The position numbers and the translations under genes were made by a program. A stretch of DNA of 64,000 nucleotides from Rhodobacter sp. (lineage in GTDB: Bacteria > Pseudomonadota > Alphaproteobacteria > Rhodobacterales > Rhodobacteraceae), in contig JAIXXB010000006.1 of the NCBI GenBank assembly GCA_027490955.1, forward strand, positions 1-64,000. The letters are read 5' to 3'. Numbering within the stretch: the stretch's first letter is position 1; each line of letters opens with the position of its first letter. Below, piece after piece: positions 1 to 7,378 of the stretch. Under the pieces are notes generated by a model. The model did not search any database, was not told where the DNA came from, and was given only the letters and a program-made list of their open reading frames with translations.

Positions 1-141
1 AACTATCCCACTGTGGCAAAGGGCACCGAACGCCTGCGCATCACCCCCTCGCCCTATCACACCGATGCCGATATCGACCATCTGGCAAGCGCGCTGCACT
101 CCCTTTGGTCACGCTGCGCAATCTCTCACGCCGTTGCGTAA
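1..141 (+). CDS. hemA: 5-aminolevulinate synthase, C-terminal fragment
   Basis: The window opens inside this gene; only the last 46 codons and a TAA stop are present. The fragment starts [18 protein letters not shown] and continues with [10 protein letters not shown], a typical C-terminus of the PLP-dependent ALA synthase that condenses glycine and succinyl-CoA to 5-aminolevulinate, the first tetrapyrrole step in alphaproteobacteria. It converges on hemC, which acts two steps later in the same pathway. The ORF is too short for the supplied track. The catalytic part lies outside the window. Confidence 0.9.
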   Translation, partial: NYPTVAKGTERLRITPSPYHTDADIDHLASALHSLWSRCAISHAVA

Positions 142-153
142 GGCAAAGCTGCC

Positions 154-214
154 GCTTCTTCTTTTGACAAATATCCTCAGGGGGTGAGCGCAGCGAGGGG
201 GCGCGAGCGCCCCC
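154..214 (+). repeat. Dispersed terminator-associated repeat, copy 1
   Basis: The stretch reads CTTCTTCTTTTGACAAATAT followed by CCTCAGGGGGTGAGCGCAGC and a GGGGGC hairpin. Near-identical modules occur at 45173-45244 (plus strand) and 51101-51164 (minus strand). This copy lies just behind the hemA stop and its hairpin serves as the hemA/hemC terminator. The common part is a T/C-rich tract, CAAATATCC and a G5 run. Confidence 0.75.
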
Positions 215-218
215 TTTT
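197..218 (+). terminator. Bidirectional hemA/hemC terminator
   Basis: An 8-bp GC stem, GGGGGCGC paired with GCGCCCCC, is followed by TTTT on the plus strand. It sits between the two convergent genes and its T run touches the hemC stop codon. It forms the 3' end of repeat copy 1. Confidence 0.75.
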
Positions 219-1156
219 CAGTCAAAGAAACCAGCGCCTGCACGGGCAAGCAGATCATCAGCCAATGCCCGCCCCAGTGCAGGCCCATCTGCCGCCTTTC
301 CGCGCCGATCCCCCGAAATCACGCGGCTGCCATCGGGGCGCAAAATCTCGCCGCGCAGCCACAGATCATCGCCGTCCAATTGGGCAAGCCCCGCAATCGG
401 CGTCTCGCATGATCCGTCCAGACGCGCCAAAAACGCGCGCTCTGCGGCCAATTGCAGGCCCGTTGGCCTGTGGTGAATCGCCTCTAGCATAGATTTGGCG
501 CGCCCGTCTGCGCTGCGCCGTTCAATCCCAATGGCGCCCTGCGCCACGGCGGGCAGCATTTGGCCCAGATCAATCGGGCCGCGCGCATGATGCGCCAGCC
601 CTAGGCGGTTCAGCCCCGCCATAGCCAAAAAGGTTGCATCCGCCACGCCATCGCCCAGTTTTTTCATCCGCGTCTGCACATTGCCGCGAAATTCGACAAG
701 GTCCAAATCGGGCCGCCGATGGGCAAGTTGCGCGCGCCGACGCAGGCTGCTTGACCCGACCTTCGCCCCCTTTGGCAGATCGTCCAAACTGGCAAACCGA
801 GGCGAGACAAAAGCATCGCGCACATCTTCGCGCGGCAAATAACAGTCCAAGATCAACCCATCAGGCTGCACTGTGGGCATGTCTTTCATCGAATGGACAG
901 CGATGTCGATATCGCCCGCCAGCAAGGCCTCTTCAATCTCGCGGGTGAACAGGCCCTTGCCGCCAATATCTTTCAGCGCGCGATCAAGGATTTGATCGCC
1001 CATCACCTTTATGACGACAATCTCAAAGGCCGCTTCGGGCAGATCAAAGGCCACCATCAGGCTGCGGCGCGTTTCATGCGCCTGCCACAATGCCAGCGGA
1101 GAGCCGCGCGTGCCAATGCGAAAGGGTTGGGCGGGGGTGGGAAGCTGAATATCCAT
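218..1156 (-). CDS. hemC: Hydroxymethylbilane synthase (porphobilinogen deaminase)
   Basis: This cytoplasmic enzyme polymerises four porphobilinogens to hydroxymethylbilane using a covalent dipyrromethane cofactor. Family hallmarks are RIGTRGSPLALWQAHE near the N-terminus, KDIGGKGLFTREIEEALL, the HSMKDMP motif, the GSSSLRRRAQL segment, and DGSCETPIAG, whose cysteine binds the cofactor. The length of 312 aa is normal. I chose the ATG giving MDIQLP over the track start 21 nt upstream because the family N-terminus begins here, although neither start has a strong Shine-Dalgarno. The gene is convergent with hemA and divergent from the IclR-like regulator. Confidence 0.93.
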   Translation of the reverse strand: MDIQLPTPAQPFRIGTRGSPLALWQAHETRRSLMVAFDLPEAAFEIVVIKVMGDQILDRALKDIGGKGLFTREIEEALLAGDIDIAVHSMKDMPTVQPDGLILDCYLPREDVRDAFVSPRFASLDDLPKGAKVGSSSLRRRAQLAHRRPDLDLVEFRGNVQTRMKKLGDGVADATFLAMAGLNRLGLAHHARGPIDLGQMLPAVAQGAIGIERRSADGRAKSMLEAIHHRPTGLQLAAERAFLARLDGSCETPIAGLAQLDGDDLWLRGEILRPDGSRVISGDRRGKAADGPALGRALADDLLARAGAGFFD

Positions 1157-1312
1157 GCCGCAGATTAGCCAGCGCATGCCGCGGCTTCAACCCCCTAGCA
1201 CAAGGCCGAAGTACATGGCCGGAGCAGATGGCGGGCATCACCGCAGCATCGCAGTTGCATCGTTTCGATCAGCGAGATAGCATGACAAAACCCTGCACAA
1301 GGCCCAAGATTT

Positions 1313-2041
1313 ATGCCAAAACCAGACCCAGACGCACCAACTCAGCGCATTTTGACCATCACCGAGATGATCGCCGATCGCGGGCCCATCACCTTGGTCG
1401 ATCTTTGCGCCGCCCTGCCCTTTAGCCGCGCAGCCGTTTGGCGCGCGCTGGACACCTTGCGCCTGCAAGGCTGGGTGCGGATGCGGGCGGGCGATAACGC
1501 GTTCGAACTGCGCCGCGATTTGGCCGACCGCCTCAGCAAGGGCCATCACAGCAGCCCCGAGGTTGAGGCGATTGCCCCGATCCGCGACCGAATCTTGAAA
1601 TTTGGGCCAGTACATATTGAATTGGGCGGTTTTTGCGAGACGGGGGTGTTTCGCGTGTTGGAAAGCACGCGCAAATCCTATTATGCGGCTGCACTCAGCA
1701 CCCCGTCTTTGGTGGATGATGATCTGGCCATCGCCGCGCAATTGACCATTCCAAGCCCTCATTTGGTGCTGCATTTGCGCGCCTTTATGGTCAATGCCCG
1801 CGAAGAGGAACGCCGCGTGATCACATCAGGCGAACATGGGCGGCTGGTCGCCAAATTGCGCGATGTGGGTCATATTTGGCAGCCCGATTACAGCGGCATC
1901 GCGCTGGCCTTGCCCGAGTTTCGCGGCTTTGCCCTGCGGGCCGAATTGTGGCGCACTGGCCCTGCCGACATTGCGCGCTTTCGCACGCAGATCGAGCAGG
2001 TCTTGATCGAACGACGCGCAGCCTTTGCGCAAGGGGCATAA
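1313..2041 (+). CDS. IclR-like helix-turn-helix regulator
   Basis: A 242-aa protein with an N-terminal winged helix at about residues 10-60 (ILTITEMIADRGPITLVDL, then FSRAAVWRALDTLRLQGWV), as in IclR-type regulators. The remaining ~170 residues would be the ligand-binding part but are a weak match to the classical IclR effector domain from reading alone. It lies between hemC (divergent) and the GH13 gene (convergent, 20 nt between stops). It might govern either hemC or the sugar block; nothing in the sequence decides this. Confidence 0.6.
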   Translation: MPKPDPDAPTQRILTITEMIADRGPITLVDLCAALPFSRAAVWRALDTLRLQGWVRMRAGDNAFELRRDLADRLSKGHHSSPEVEAIAPIRDRILKFGPVHIELGGFCETGVFRVLESTRKSYYAAALSTPSLVDDDLAIAAQLTIPSPHLVLHLRAFMVNAREEERRVITSGEHGRLVAKLRDVGHIWQPDYSGIALALPEFRGFALRAELWRTGPADIARFRTQIEQVLIERRAAFAQGA

Positions 2042-2061
2042 AGGGCGCAAAGGACGGCGGA

Positions 2062-3678
2062 TTATACCGACAAGGCCAGATCGCCCCCTTCGGCCAGAAA
2101 GACATAGCCATAGGGCGGCAGGTTAAGGCTGGCGCGGCTGACACTGGCCAAATGCTGCCCCAAAACCTGCACGTCACCCGACATGCGCAGGGCCATCGGG
2201 CTGGAGGATAGGTTGAACACACAGCACATATGCACGCCCCGATAGCTGCGGCGCAGGGCCAAAATCGGCTCGGGCAGATCGAAAAACTGCGCCGTGCCAT
2301 AGCGCAAGGCAGGCGTGGTGCGGCGCAGGGCAAGGGCTGCGCGATAGGCCGCAAGCACCGATCCTTCGCCTTGGGAATCAAGGGCGGCGCGCAATTGTGC
2401 AGGTTTGACTGGCAGCCAAGGCTCGGCGGTGGAAAAGCCGCCAAATGGCGCATTATGGGCCCAGACCATCGGGGTGCGGCACCCATCGCGGCCTTTGTTT
2501 TCTGGCCAAAAATCGATATAGCCCAAATCGCGCAATTCGTGAAATTCGATATCGGTTTCCGTCTGGCCCAATTCTTCGCCCTGATAAATCCCCAGCGTTC
2601 CAGGCAGCGAGACCAAAAGGTTAATCGCTTGGCGGGCAAGGCTTTGCGTATCGCCGCCTGCATCTGTCCAGCGGCTGACATGGCGCATCACATCATGGTT
2701 TGAAAACGACCAGCAGGGCCAGCCATCGGGCGCACCTGTTTGAAAATCACTGATGCATTTGCGAAAATGCGCCGCCGTGTAATCTGGCCCCAGCATGGCA
2801 AAGGAATAGGCCATATGCAGGCGCTTATTGCCCGATGTATATGCGCCCATCAGACCAATCTGCCGCGCCTCGCTATCGCCCACTTCGCCCACCAAAGTGC
2901 GCCCGCCATATTCGTCCACCAAGGCGCGGATGCGTTCCAAAATGGCCAGATTTTCGGGTTGCGATTTGGAATATGTGTGGTCTTGCGCCTCGTAAGGGTT
3001 GATGGGAAAGCCCTTTGGCCCCAAAGGGGCTGGGCCATTGTCGCGCAATTGCGCATCATGGGTGTAGAAATTGACTGTGTCCAAACGGAACCCATCTACA
3101 CCGCGATCCAGCCAAAAGCGCATCGTCTCTAGCAGCGCATCCACGGCTGGCGCGCAGTGAAAATTCAAATCGGGCTGCGAGGTGAGGAAGTTATGCAGGT
3201 AATACTGCCTGCGGCGCGGATCAAACATCCACGCAGAACCGCCAAAGACCGACAGCCAATTGTTTGGCGGGCCACCATCGGGTTTTGGATCGGCCCAGAC
3301 ATACCAATCGGCCTTGGGGTTGGTGCGGCTTGCGCGGCTTTGCACAAACCACGGGTGCTGGTCGGAAGAATGGGAAACCACCTGATCGATGATCACCTTA
3401 AGGCCCAATTCATGGGCGCGCGCCAGCAAGGCATCGAAATCCTCCATCGTGCCAAACAGCGGGTTTATGCCTGTGTAATCAGACACATCATAACCCATAT
3501 CGCGGTCGGGCGAGGTGAAAAACGGCGACAGCCAAATCGCATCTACGCCCAAATTGGCCACATGCGGCAGGCGTTGGGTAATGCCGGGCAAATCACCAAT
3601 GCCATCGCCATTGCTATCTTGAAAAGAGCGCGGGTAAATCTGGTAAATCACCCCGCCGCGCCACCAATCTTGATCCAT
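2062..3678 (-). CDS. GH13 alpha-glucosidase (oligo-1,6-glucosidase/alpha-glucosidase type)
   Basis: A 538-aa GH13 enzyme starting MDQDWWRGGVIYQIYPRSF, typical of cytoplasmic alpha-glucosidases that hydrolyse terminal alpha-glucosyl residues of short oligosaccharides. In track numbering the nucleophile is D216 in GFRLDTVNF, the acid/base E281 in LVGEVGD and the stabilising Asp D345 in FSNHDVMR. QPDLNFH is the usual neighbouring motif. There is no signal peptide. The track start is 48 nt further upstream, but the family N-terminus and a G-rich ribosome site favour this ATG. It is the last gene of the ABC/glycosidase operon, 66 nt behind GH43. Confidence 0.9.
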   Translation of the reverse strand: MDQDWWRGGVIYQIYPRSFQDSNGDGIGDLPGITQRLPHVANLGVDAIWLSPFFTSPDRDMGYDVSDYTGINPLFGTMEDFDALLARAHELGLKVIIDQVVSHSSDQHPWFVQSRASRTNPKADWYVWADPKPDGGPPNNWLSVFGGSAWMFDPRRRQYYLHNFLTSQPDLNFHCAPAVDALLETMRFWLDRGVDGFRLDTVNFYTHDAQLRDNGPAPLGPKGFPINPYEAQDHTYSKSQPENLAILERIRALVDEYGGRTLVGEVGDSEARQIGLMGAYTSGNKRLHMAYSFAMLGPDYTAAHFRKCISDFQTGAPDGWPCWSFSNHDVMRHVSRWTDAGGDTQSLARQAINLLVSLPGTLGIYQGEELGQTETDIEFHELRDLGYIDFWPENKGRDGCRTPMVWAHNAPFGGFSTAEPWLPVKPAQLRAALDSQGEGSVLAAYRAALALRRTTPALRYGTAQFFDLPEPILALRRSYRGVHMCCVFNLSSSPMALRMSGDVQVLGQHLASVSRASLNLPPYGYVFLAEGGDLALSV

Positions 3679-3744
3679 CTTGCCCCCCGCATTGCCTTTC
3701 AAACTGCTTGCACATTCTGCCCGCATTTTGCAAGCAAGGCCGCG

Positions 3745-5349
3745 TCAGGCGCGGTTGCAATAGTCAAATCGGGTGAAATCCGCGCTCCAGCCTTGGCCCG
3801 TAAGATCCATGGCAAACATCCCGATAAAGGCGCCCGTAAAGCTGGCGTGTTCGCCTGCGCCGCCCTCGTCCGAAATCAGCGCCGCATCCAAGGCGGGGCC
3901 AAAAGCCGCCCGCGCGCCCGTTTGTTGCCAGTAAAATTGCAAATCCGCGCCGCGCACCTCGGCGCTTAGGGTGATGGGGCCATCGGCAATGGGCACTGCT
4001 GCGCCAAAGCTCAGCGCTTCGCTAACATCGCCCGCGCAAGAGACTTGCTGCAGCATAAGCCTGCCCTTTGCATCCCGCGTCACCCAAGCGGCATGGAATT
4101 TATGGCGGTTATAATAATGCACCAACCCCGCCGCGCGCTGGAAATTAGGCGGTGCGGCGGTAAAGGTGGTGGCCGCATCAATACGCGCCTCCTCTTGCCT
4201 GCGTGCGATCAGCGATTGTTCAAACCATGATCCAATGCTTTCGCGGCCAATCAGGCGCAGCGCGCCCTGCCCCAGTGAAAACAGCCGTTCGGGATAGGGA
4301 GTACGCAGCCATTGAAAATCTGCGGGCAAGGTGCGGGCGGTGGTGAAATCATACTGTATCGGCACATCGGGCTTGCGCGCAGGGCCAAGATTGACAATCG
4401 GCGCAGGGGCCAAAGGGTGGGATGTATGGGCGCTGGGCACCAGATACAGCCAATCATCCCCGCGCCATTCGCATTGGGCGATGCCCGTCTCGCGCCCCGT
4501 GGTGCAAAAGGCACCGCGCGCACCTTGCTGGGGCCGCCCGCACAGAAAACTGTGATAAACTGCGCCATCAGGACCTTCGACATATTGGCCATGCCCCACG
4601 CGCTGCAGCGGATGATCGGGGCTAAAGCGTGCGGTCATCAGATGTGTATCGGGATGCATCTGATAAGGCCCCGTGATGGATTTTGACCGCGCCATTGTGA
4701 CAGCATGGTCATAGCCCGTGCCACCTTCGGCCACTGTCAGGTAATAATAGGCCCCGCGTTTGAACAGATGCGGGGCCTCGGTCAGGCCCAAATCGCTGCC
4801 TGCAAAAATGTCATGCACGGGCCCAATCAACCCCTGTTGCGGATGCCATTCTTGCAATTCTATCCCGTCAAAGCGGTCATTGGCGGGGTTTTGGCCACTG
4901 CCCTTTGGCCCATGATTCCAGCGCATATTGACAAACCATTTGCGCCCGTCCGTGTCGTGAAACAGGCTGGGATCGAAACCCGATGAATTCACATAGATCG
5001 GGTCAGACCATGGCCCTTCGATGCTGGGCGCGGTGGTGATGTAATTATGCGCGTCTTTGAAATCGCCCGACAGACGTTTGACATCGGTATAAACCAGCCA
5101 AAACATCCCATCGGCAAAAGACAGGCAAGGCGCCCAAATACCGCAACTGTCAGGATTGCCGCGCATATCCAGCAAAGCCGCCCGCGCCAAGGGCCGCGCC
5201 ACCAGCCGCCAATTGGCCAAATCTTCCGAGGCATGAATTTGCACACCCGGATGCCATTCAAAGGTCGAGGTGGCGATGTAATAGGTTGCCCCCACGCGGC
5301 AGATGCTGGGGTCGGGGTTAAACCCGCGCAGAATGGGATTTTCGATCAT
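3745..5349 (-). CDS. GH43 beta-xylosidase / alpha-L-arabinofuranosidase
   Basis: A 534-aa glycoside hydrolase family 43 protein. The N-terminal five-bladed propeller starts NPILRGFNPDPSICRVG with the general base D13. D126 in GFDPSLFHD and the acid E191 in LTEAPHLF complete the triad. The last ~200 residues, from about 330, form a beta-sandwich domain common in XynB-type beta-xylosidases. There is no signal peptide, so it would act on imported xylo- or arabino-oligosaccharides. It follows the dehydrogenase gene after a 123-nt gap that carries a strong hairpin. The split between xylosidase and arabinofuranosidase activity cannot be read from sequence. Confidence 0.88.
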   Translation of the reverse strand: MIENPILRGFNPDPSICRVGATYYIATSTFEWHPGVQIHASEDLANWRLVARPLARAALLDMRGNPDSCGIWAPCLSFADGMFWLVYTDVKRLSGDFKDAHNYITTAPSIEGPWSDPIYVNSSGFDPSLFHDTDGRKWFVNMRWNHGPKGSGQNPANDRFDGIELQEWHPQQGLIGPVHDIFAGSDLGLTEAPHLFKRGAYYYLTVAEGGTGYDHAVTMARSKSITGPYQMHPDTHLMTARFSPDHPLQRVGHGQYVEGPDGAVYHSFLCGRPQQGARGAFCTTGRETGIAQCEWRGDDWLYLVPSAHTSHPLAPAPIVNLGPARKPDVPIQYDFTTARTLPADFQWLRTPYPERLFSLGQGALRLIGRESIGSWFEQSLIARRQEEARIDAATTFTAAPPNFQRAAGLVHYYNRHKFHAAWVTRDAKGRLMLQQVSCAGDVSEALSFGAAVPIADGPITLSAEVRGADLQFYWQQTGARAAFGPALDAALISDEGGAGEHASFTGAFIGMFAMDLTGQGWSADFTRFDYCNRA

Positions 5350-5370
5350 ACCATCGCTCCAAGACAGAAG

Positions 5371-5403
5371 GCAGGGCGCGCAGCCATCGGATGCGCGCCC
5401 TGC
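5371..5403 (-). terminator. Intercistronic hairpin before GH43
   Basis: A perfect 12-bp inverted repeat, GCAGGGCGCGCA and TGCGCGCCCTGC, flanks a 9-nt loop between the Gfo/Idh stop and the GH43 start. It has no T run, so it may be an RNA-processing or partial-termination element that lowers expression of the distal GH43 and GH13 genes. Confidence 0.55.
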
Positions 5404-5472
5404 GGGTCAGGCTGTTCCTAGACAGGACCACCAGCCTTATGCGCGCAGAAGCCCGAGCGCAGCCGCAGATGC

Positions 5473-6603
5473 CTAGCGCAGCAAGGCGCGCGCGGCCTGT
5501 GGCCCCAAGGCTTCGGGGCGCGTGCAGGTGGTCGATAGGGTGATGAATTGCCCCGTCTCACCCGATTTCAGGATCGATGTCATCACATCCACCCCATGCA
5601 AGGTGCGCTCTAGGCTGCAACGCGTATCACGCCCTGCGGCAATAGCGGCCACCATATCGGCCAGACCTGCGGTGCGATAATTGGCCAGCGGCGCGCCTTG
5701 ATGGCTGACATCATTGATCACGCCAAAGGGATGCTCCCACGGGGCCACATCGTGCAATTCGCCGTCTTTGCCCGCCATTTGCAAAGCCCCGCCAAAAAAG
5801 TTCGGATCAGGCACATAAAGCGTGCCTTCCGTGCCGTATAATTCGAAATGGTTGCGTTTGTGATGCCAGACATCCCAGCTGGCCGAAAAGGCAATCGTCG
5901 CGCCCGAATGAAACTCCATCAATGCTTGGATATTCGATGGGGTGTTGACGGGCACAGTTTGCCCCGCCAAATCGCCCGAACCAATTGTGCGTGTTTCGCT
6001 GGCCGAAGAGGTCAGCGCGCCCACACGGGCAACAGGGCCAATCAGGTTGATCAGATTGGCAATGTAATAGGGGCCCATGTCCATGATTGGCCCTGCGCCG
6101 GGTTGATAAAAGAAGGCAGGGTTGGGATGCCAGCTTTCAGGCCCATGGCCCTGAATGGCGGCGTTGCCTGTGGTGATCTGGCCCAGTTTGCCACTGTCGA
6201 TCAAATCCCGCGCCTGTTGATGCGCCGCGCCAAGGAACGTGTCGGGCGCGCAGCCCACGCGCAGGTTTTTCGATTTGGCCAGCGCGCGCAGCTCTTCGCC
6301 CTCGGCCAAGCTCAGCACCAGCGGCTTTTCCGAATAGGCATGTTTGCCCGCCTGCAAAATACTGCGCGTCACAGCGAAGTGAACCGCAGGGATGGTCAGG
6401 TTTATGACCACATCAATATCACGGCGCGCCAGCAGATCATCGACCGAATAGGCCGTCGTGTTAAAAGCCGCAGCCTGATTTTCGGCCACTTCCATATTTA
6501 CATCCGACACGCCGCGCACATTCAGCCCTTTGAACAGCGGCGCAAGGCGCAAATAGGCCGAACTGATATTGCCGCAGCCGATGATTCCGATACCCATTTC
6601 CAT
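5473..6603 (-). CDS. Gfo/Idh/MocA family oxidoreductase (operon A, first copy)
   Basis: A 376-aa NAD(P)-dependent sugar dehydrogenase-like protein. The Rossmann motif GIGIIGCGNISSAYL opens the protein, YSEKPLVLSLAEGEEL carries the conserved EKP of the family, and the C-terminal alpha/beta domain includes MDMGPYYI. The ATG chosen has AAGGAG 6 nt upstream; the track start 75 nt further up has none and lies inside the upstream gene. It follows the TIM-barrel isomerase after 10 nt. The substrate is unknown; the neighbours suggest oxidation of a sugar or glycoside. Confidence 0.85.
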   Translation of the reverse strand: MEMGIGIIGCGNISSAYLRLAPLFKGLNVRGVSDVNMEVAENQAAAFNTTAYSVDDLLARRDIDVVINLTIPAVHFAVTRSILQAGKHAYSEKPLVLSLAEGEELRALAKSKNLRVGCAPDTFLGAAHQQARDLIDSGKLGQITTGNAAIQGHGPESWHPNPAFFYQPGAGPIMDMGPYYIANLINLIGPVARVGALTSSASETRTIGSGDLAGQTVPVNTPSNIQALMEFHSGATIAFSASWDVWHHKRNHFELYGTEGTLYVPDPNFFGGALQMAGKDGELHDVAPWEHPFGVINDVSHQGAPLANYRTAGLADMVAAIAAGRDTRCSLERTLHGVDVMTSILKSGETGQFITLSTTCTRPEALGPQAARALLR

Positions 6604-6613
6604 AATTCGCTCC

Positions 6614-7366
6614 TTAAAATGTCTTGGCTGATGCCAGCGCGCGGGCGGCAAAGCGGCCGTGATCTGATGGGTTATCATGCTCCATCACAAAATTTGCAAC
6701 GCCAATGGCACGCAGCGCAGGCATGATCTGCGCCCAGTTTACTGTGCCATGGCCAACATCGGCCCAGCCGTCTTCGTCCATATTTTGGCCTTGGGGGGCA
6801 ATATCTTTGACATGGGCGGCGATGATGCGGGACTTATGCGCGTCAATCCAAGCCAAAGGATCAGCCCCACCGCGCAACACCCATGCCACGTCCATTTCCC
6901 ATGCCAAATCTGGCCCCCCTTCGAATAGGGCCGTTTGCGGGATGGTGCCATCGGGCAAGGCGACAAATTCAAAATCATGGTTGTGCCAGCCAAATTTCAG
7001 CCCCGCCGCCAGCACAGGCGCGCCCGCCTTTTGCAACCGCGCGCCAAGCGCCCGCCATCCCGCCGCATCCTTGGGGCGCAGATCGGGATGAATCCATGGC
7101 ACAATCACCTGTGACATGCCCAGCGTCTTGGCAACCTCAATCGCCCAATCGGGCGTATCTTCCACCTGATCCAGCCCAAAATGGCCAGAGTGCATTTTCA
7201 GCCCCGTGGCCTTTAGCCCTGCCGCCATATCCGCAAGCCCCGCCTTATCGGCATAAAGCCCGCCAAAGCCTTCGACCCCGTCATAGCCCAATTGGGCCAA
7301 CATCTGCAGCGTATCACCCAATGGCGGATAATTGCGTGACGAGTAAAGTTGATAGGAAAACATCAT
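6614..7366 (-). CDS. Sugar phosphate isomerase/epimerase-like TIM barrel (operon A, first copy)
   Basis: A 250-aa AP-endonuclease-2-like TIM barrel (IolE/IolI/hydroxypyruvate isomerase superfamily). Metal-ligand segments are visible: KFGWHNHDFEF, LAWEMDVAWV, IIAAHVKDI and FVMEHDNPSDH. Such enzymes isomerise, epimerise or dehydrate keto sugars. It lies between the GH2 gene (12-nt gap) and the Gfo/Idh gene (10-nt gap), so it is co-transcribed with them. Adjacent placement of this family with Gfo/Idh enzymes is common in pathways that oxidise a sugar and then process the ketone. Confidence 0.8.
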   Translation of the reverse strand: MMFSYQLYSSRNYPPLGDTLQMLAQLGYDGVEGFGGLYADKAGLADMAAGLKATGLKMHSGHFGLDQVEDTPDWAIEVAKTLGMSQVIVPWIHPDLRPKDAAGWRALGARLQKAGAPVLAAGLKFGWHNHDFEFVALPDGTIPQTALFEGGPDLAWEMDVAWVLRGGADPLAWIDAHKSRIIAAHVKDIAPQGQNMDEDGWADVGHGTVNWAQIMPALRAIGVANFVMEHDNPSDHGRFAARALASAKTF

Positions 7367-7378
7367 AAATCCTTGGGG

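Noticed and set aside
3706-3735. GCTTGCA-N16-TGCAAGC dyad before the GH13 gene
   Set aside because: It lies inside an operon with a wide spacer; it could be chance and no regulator assignment is possible.
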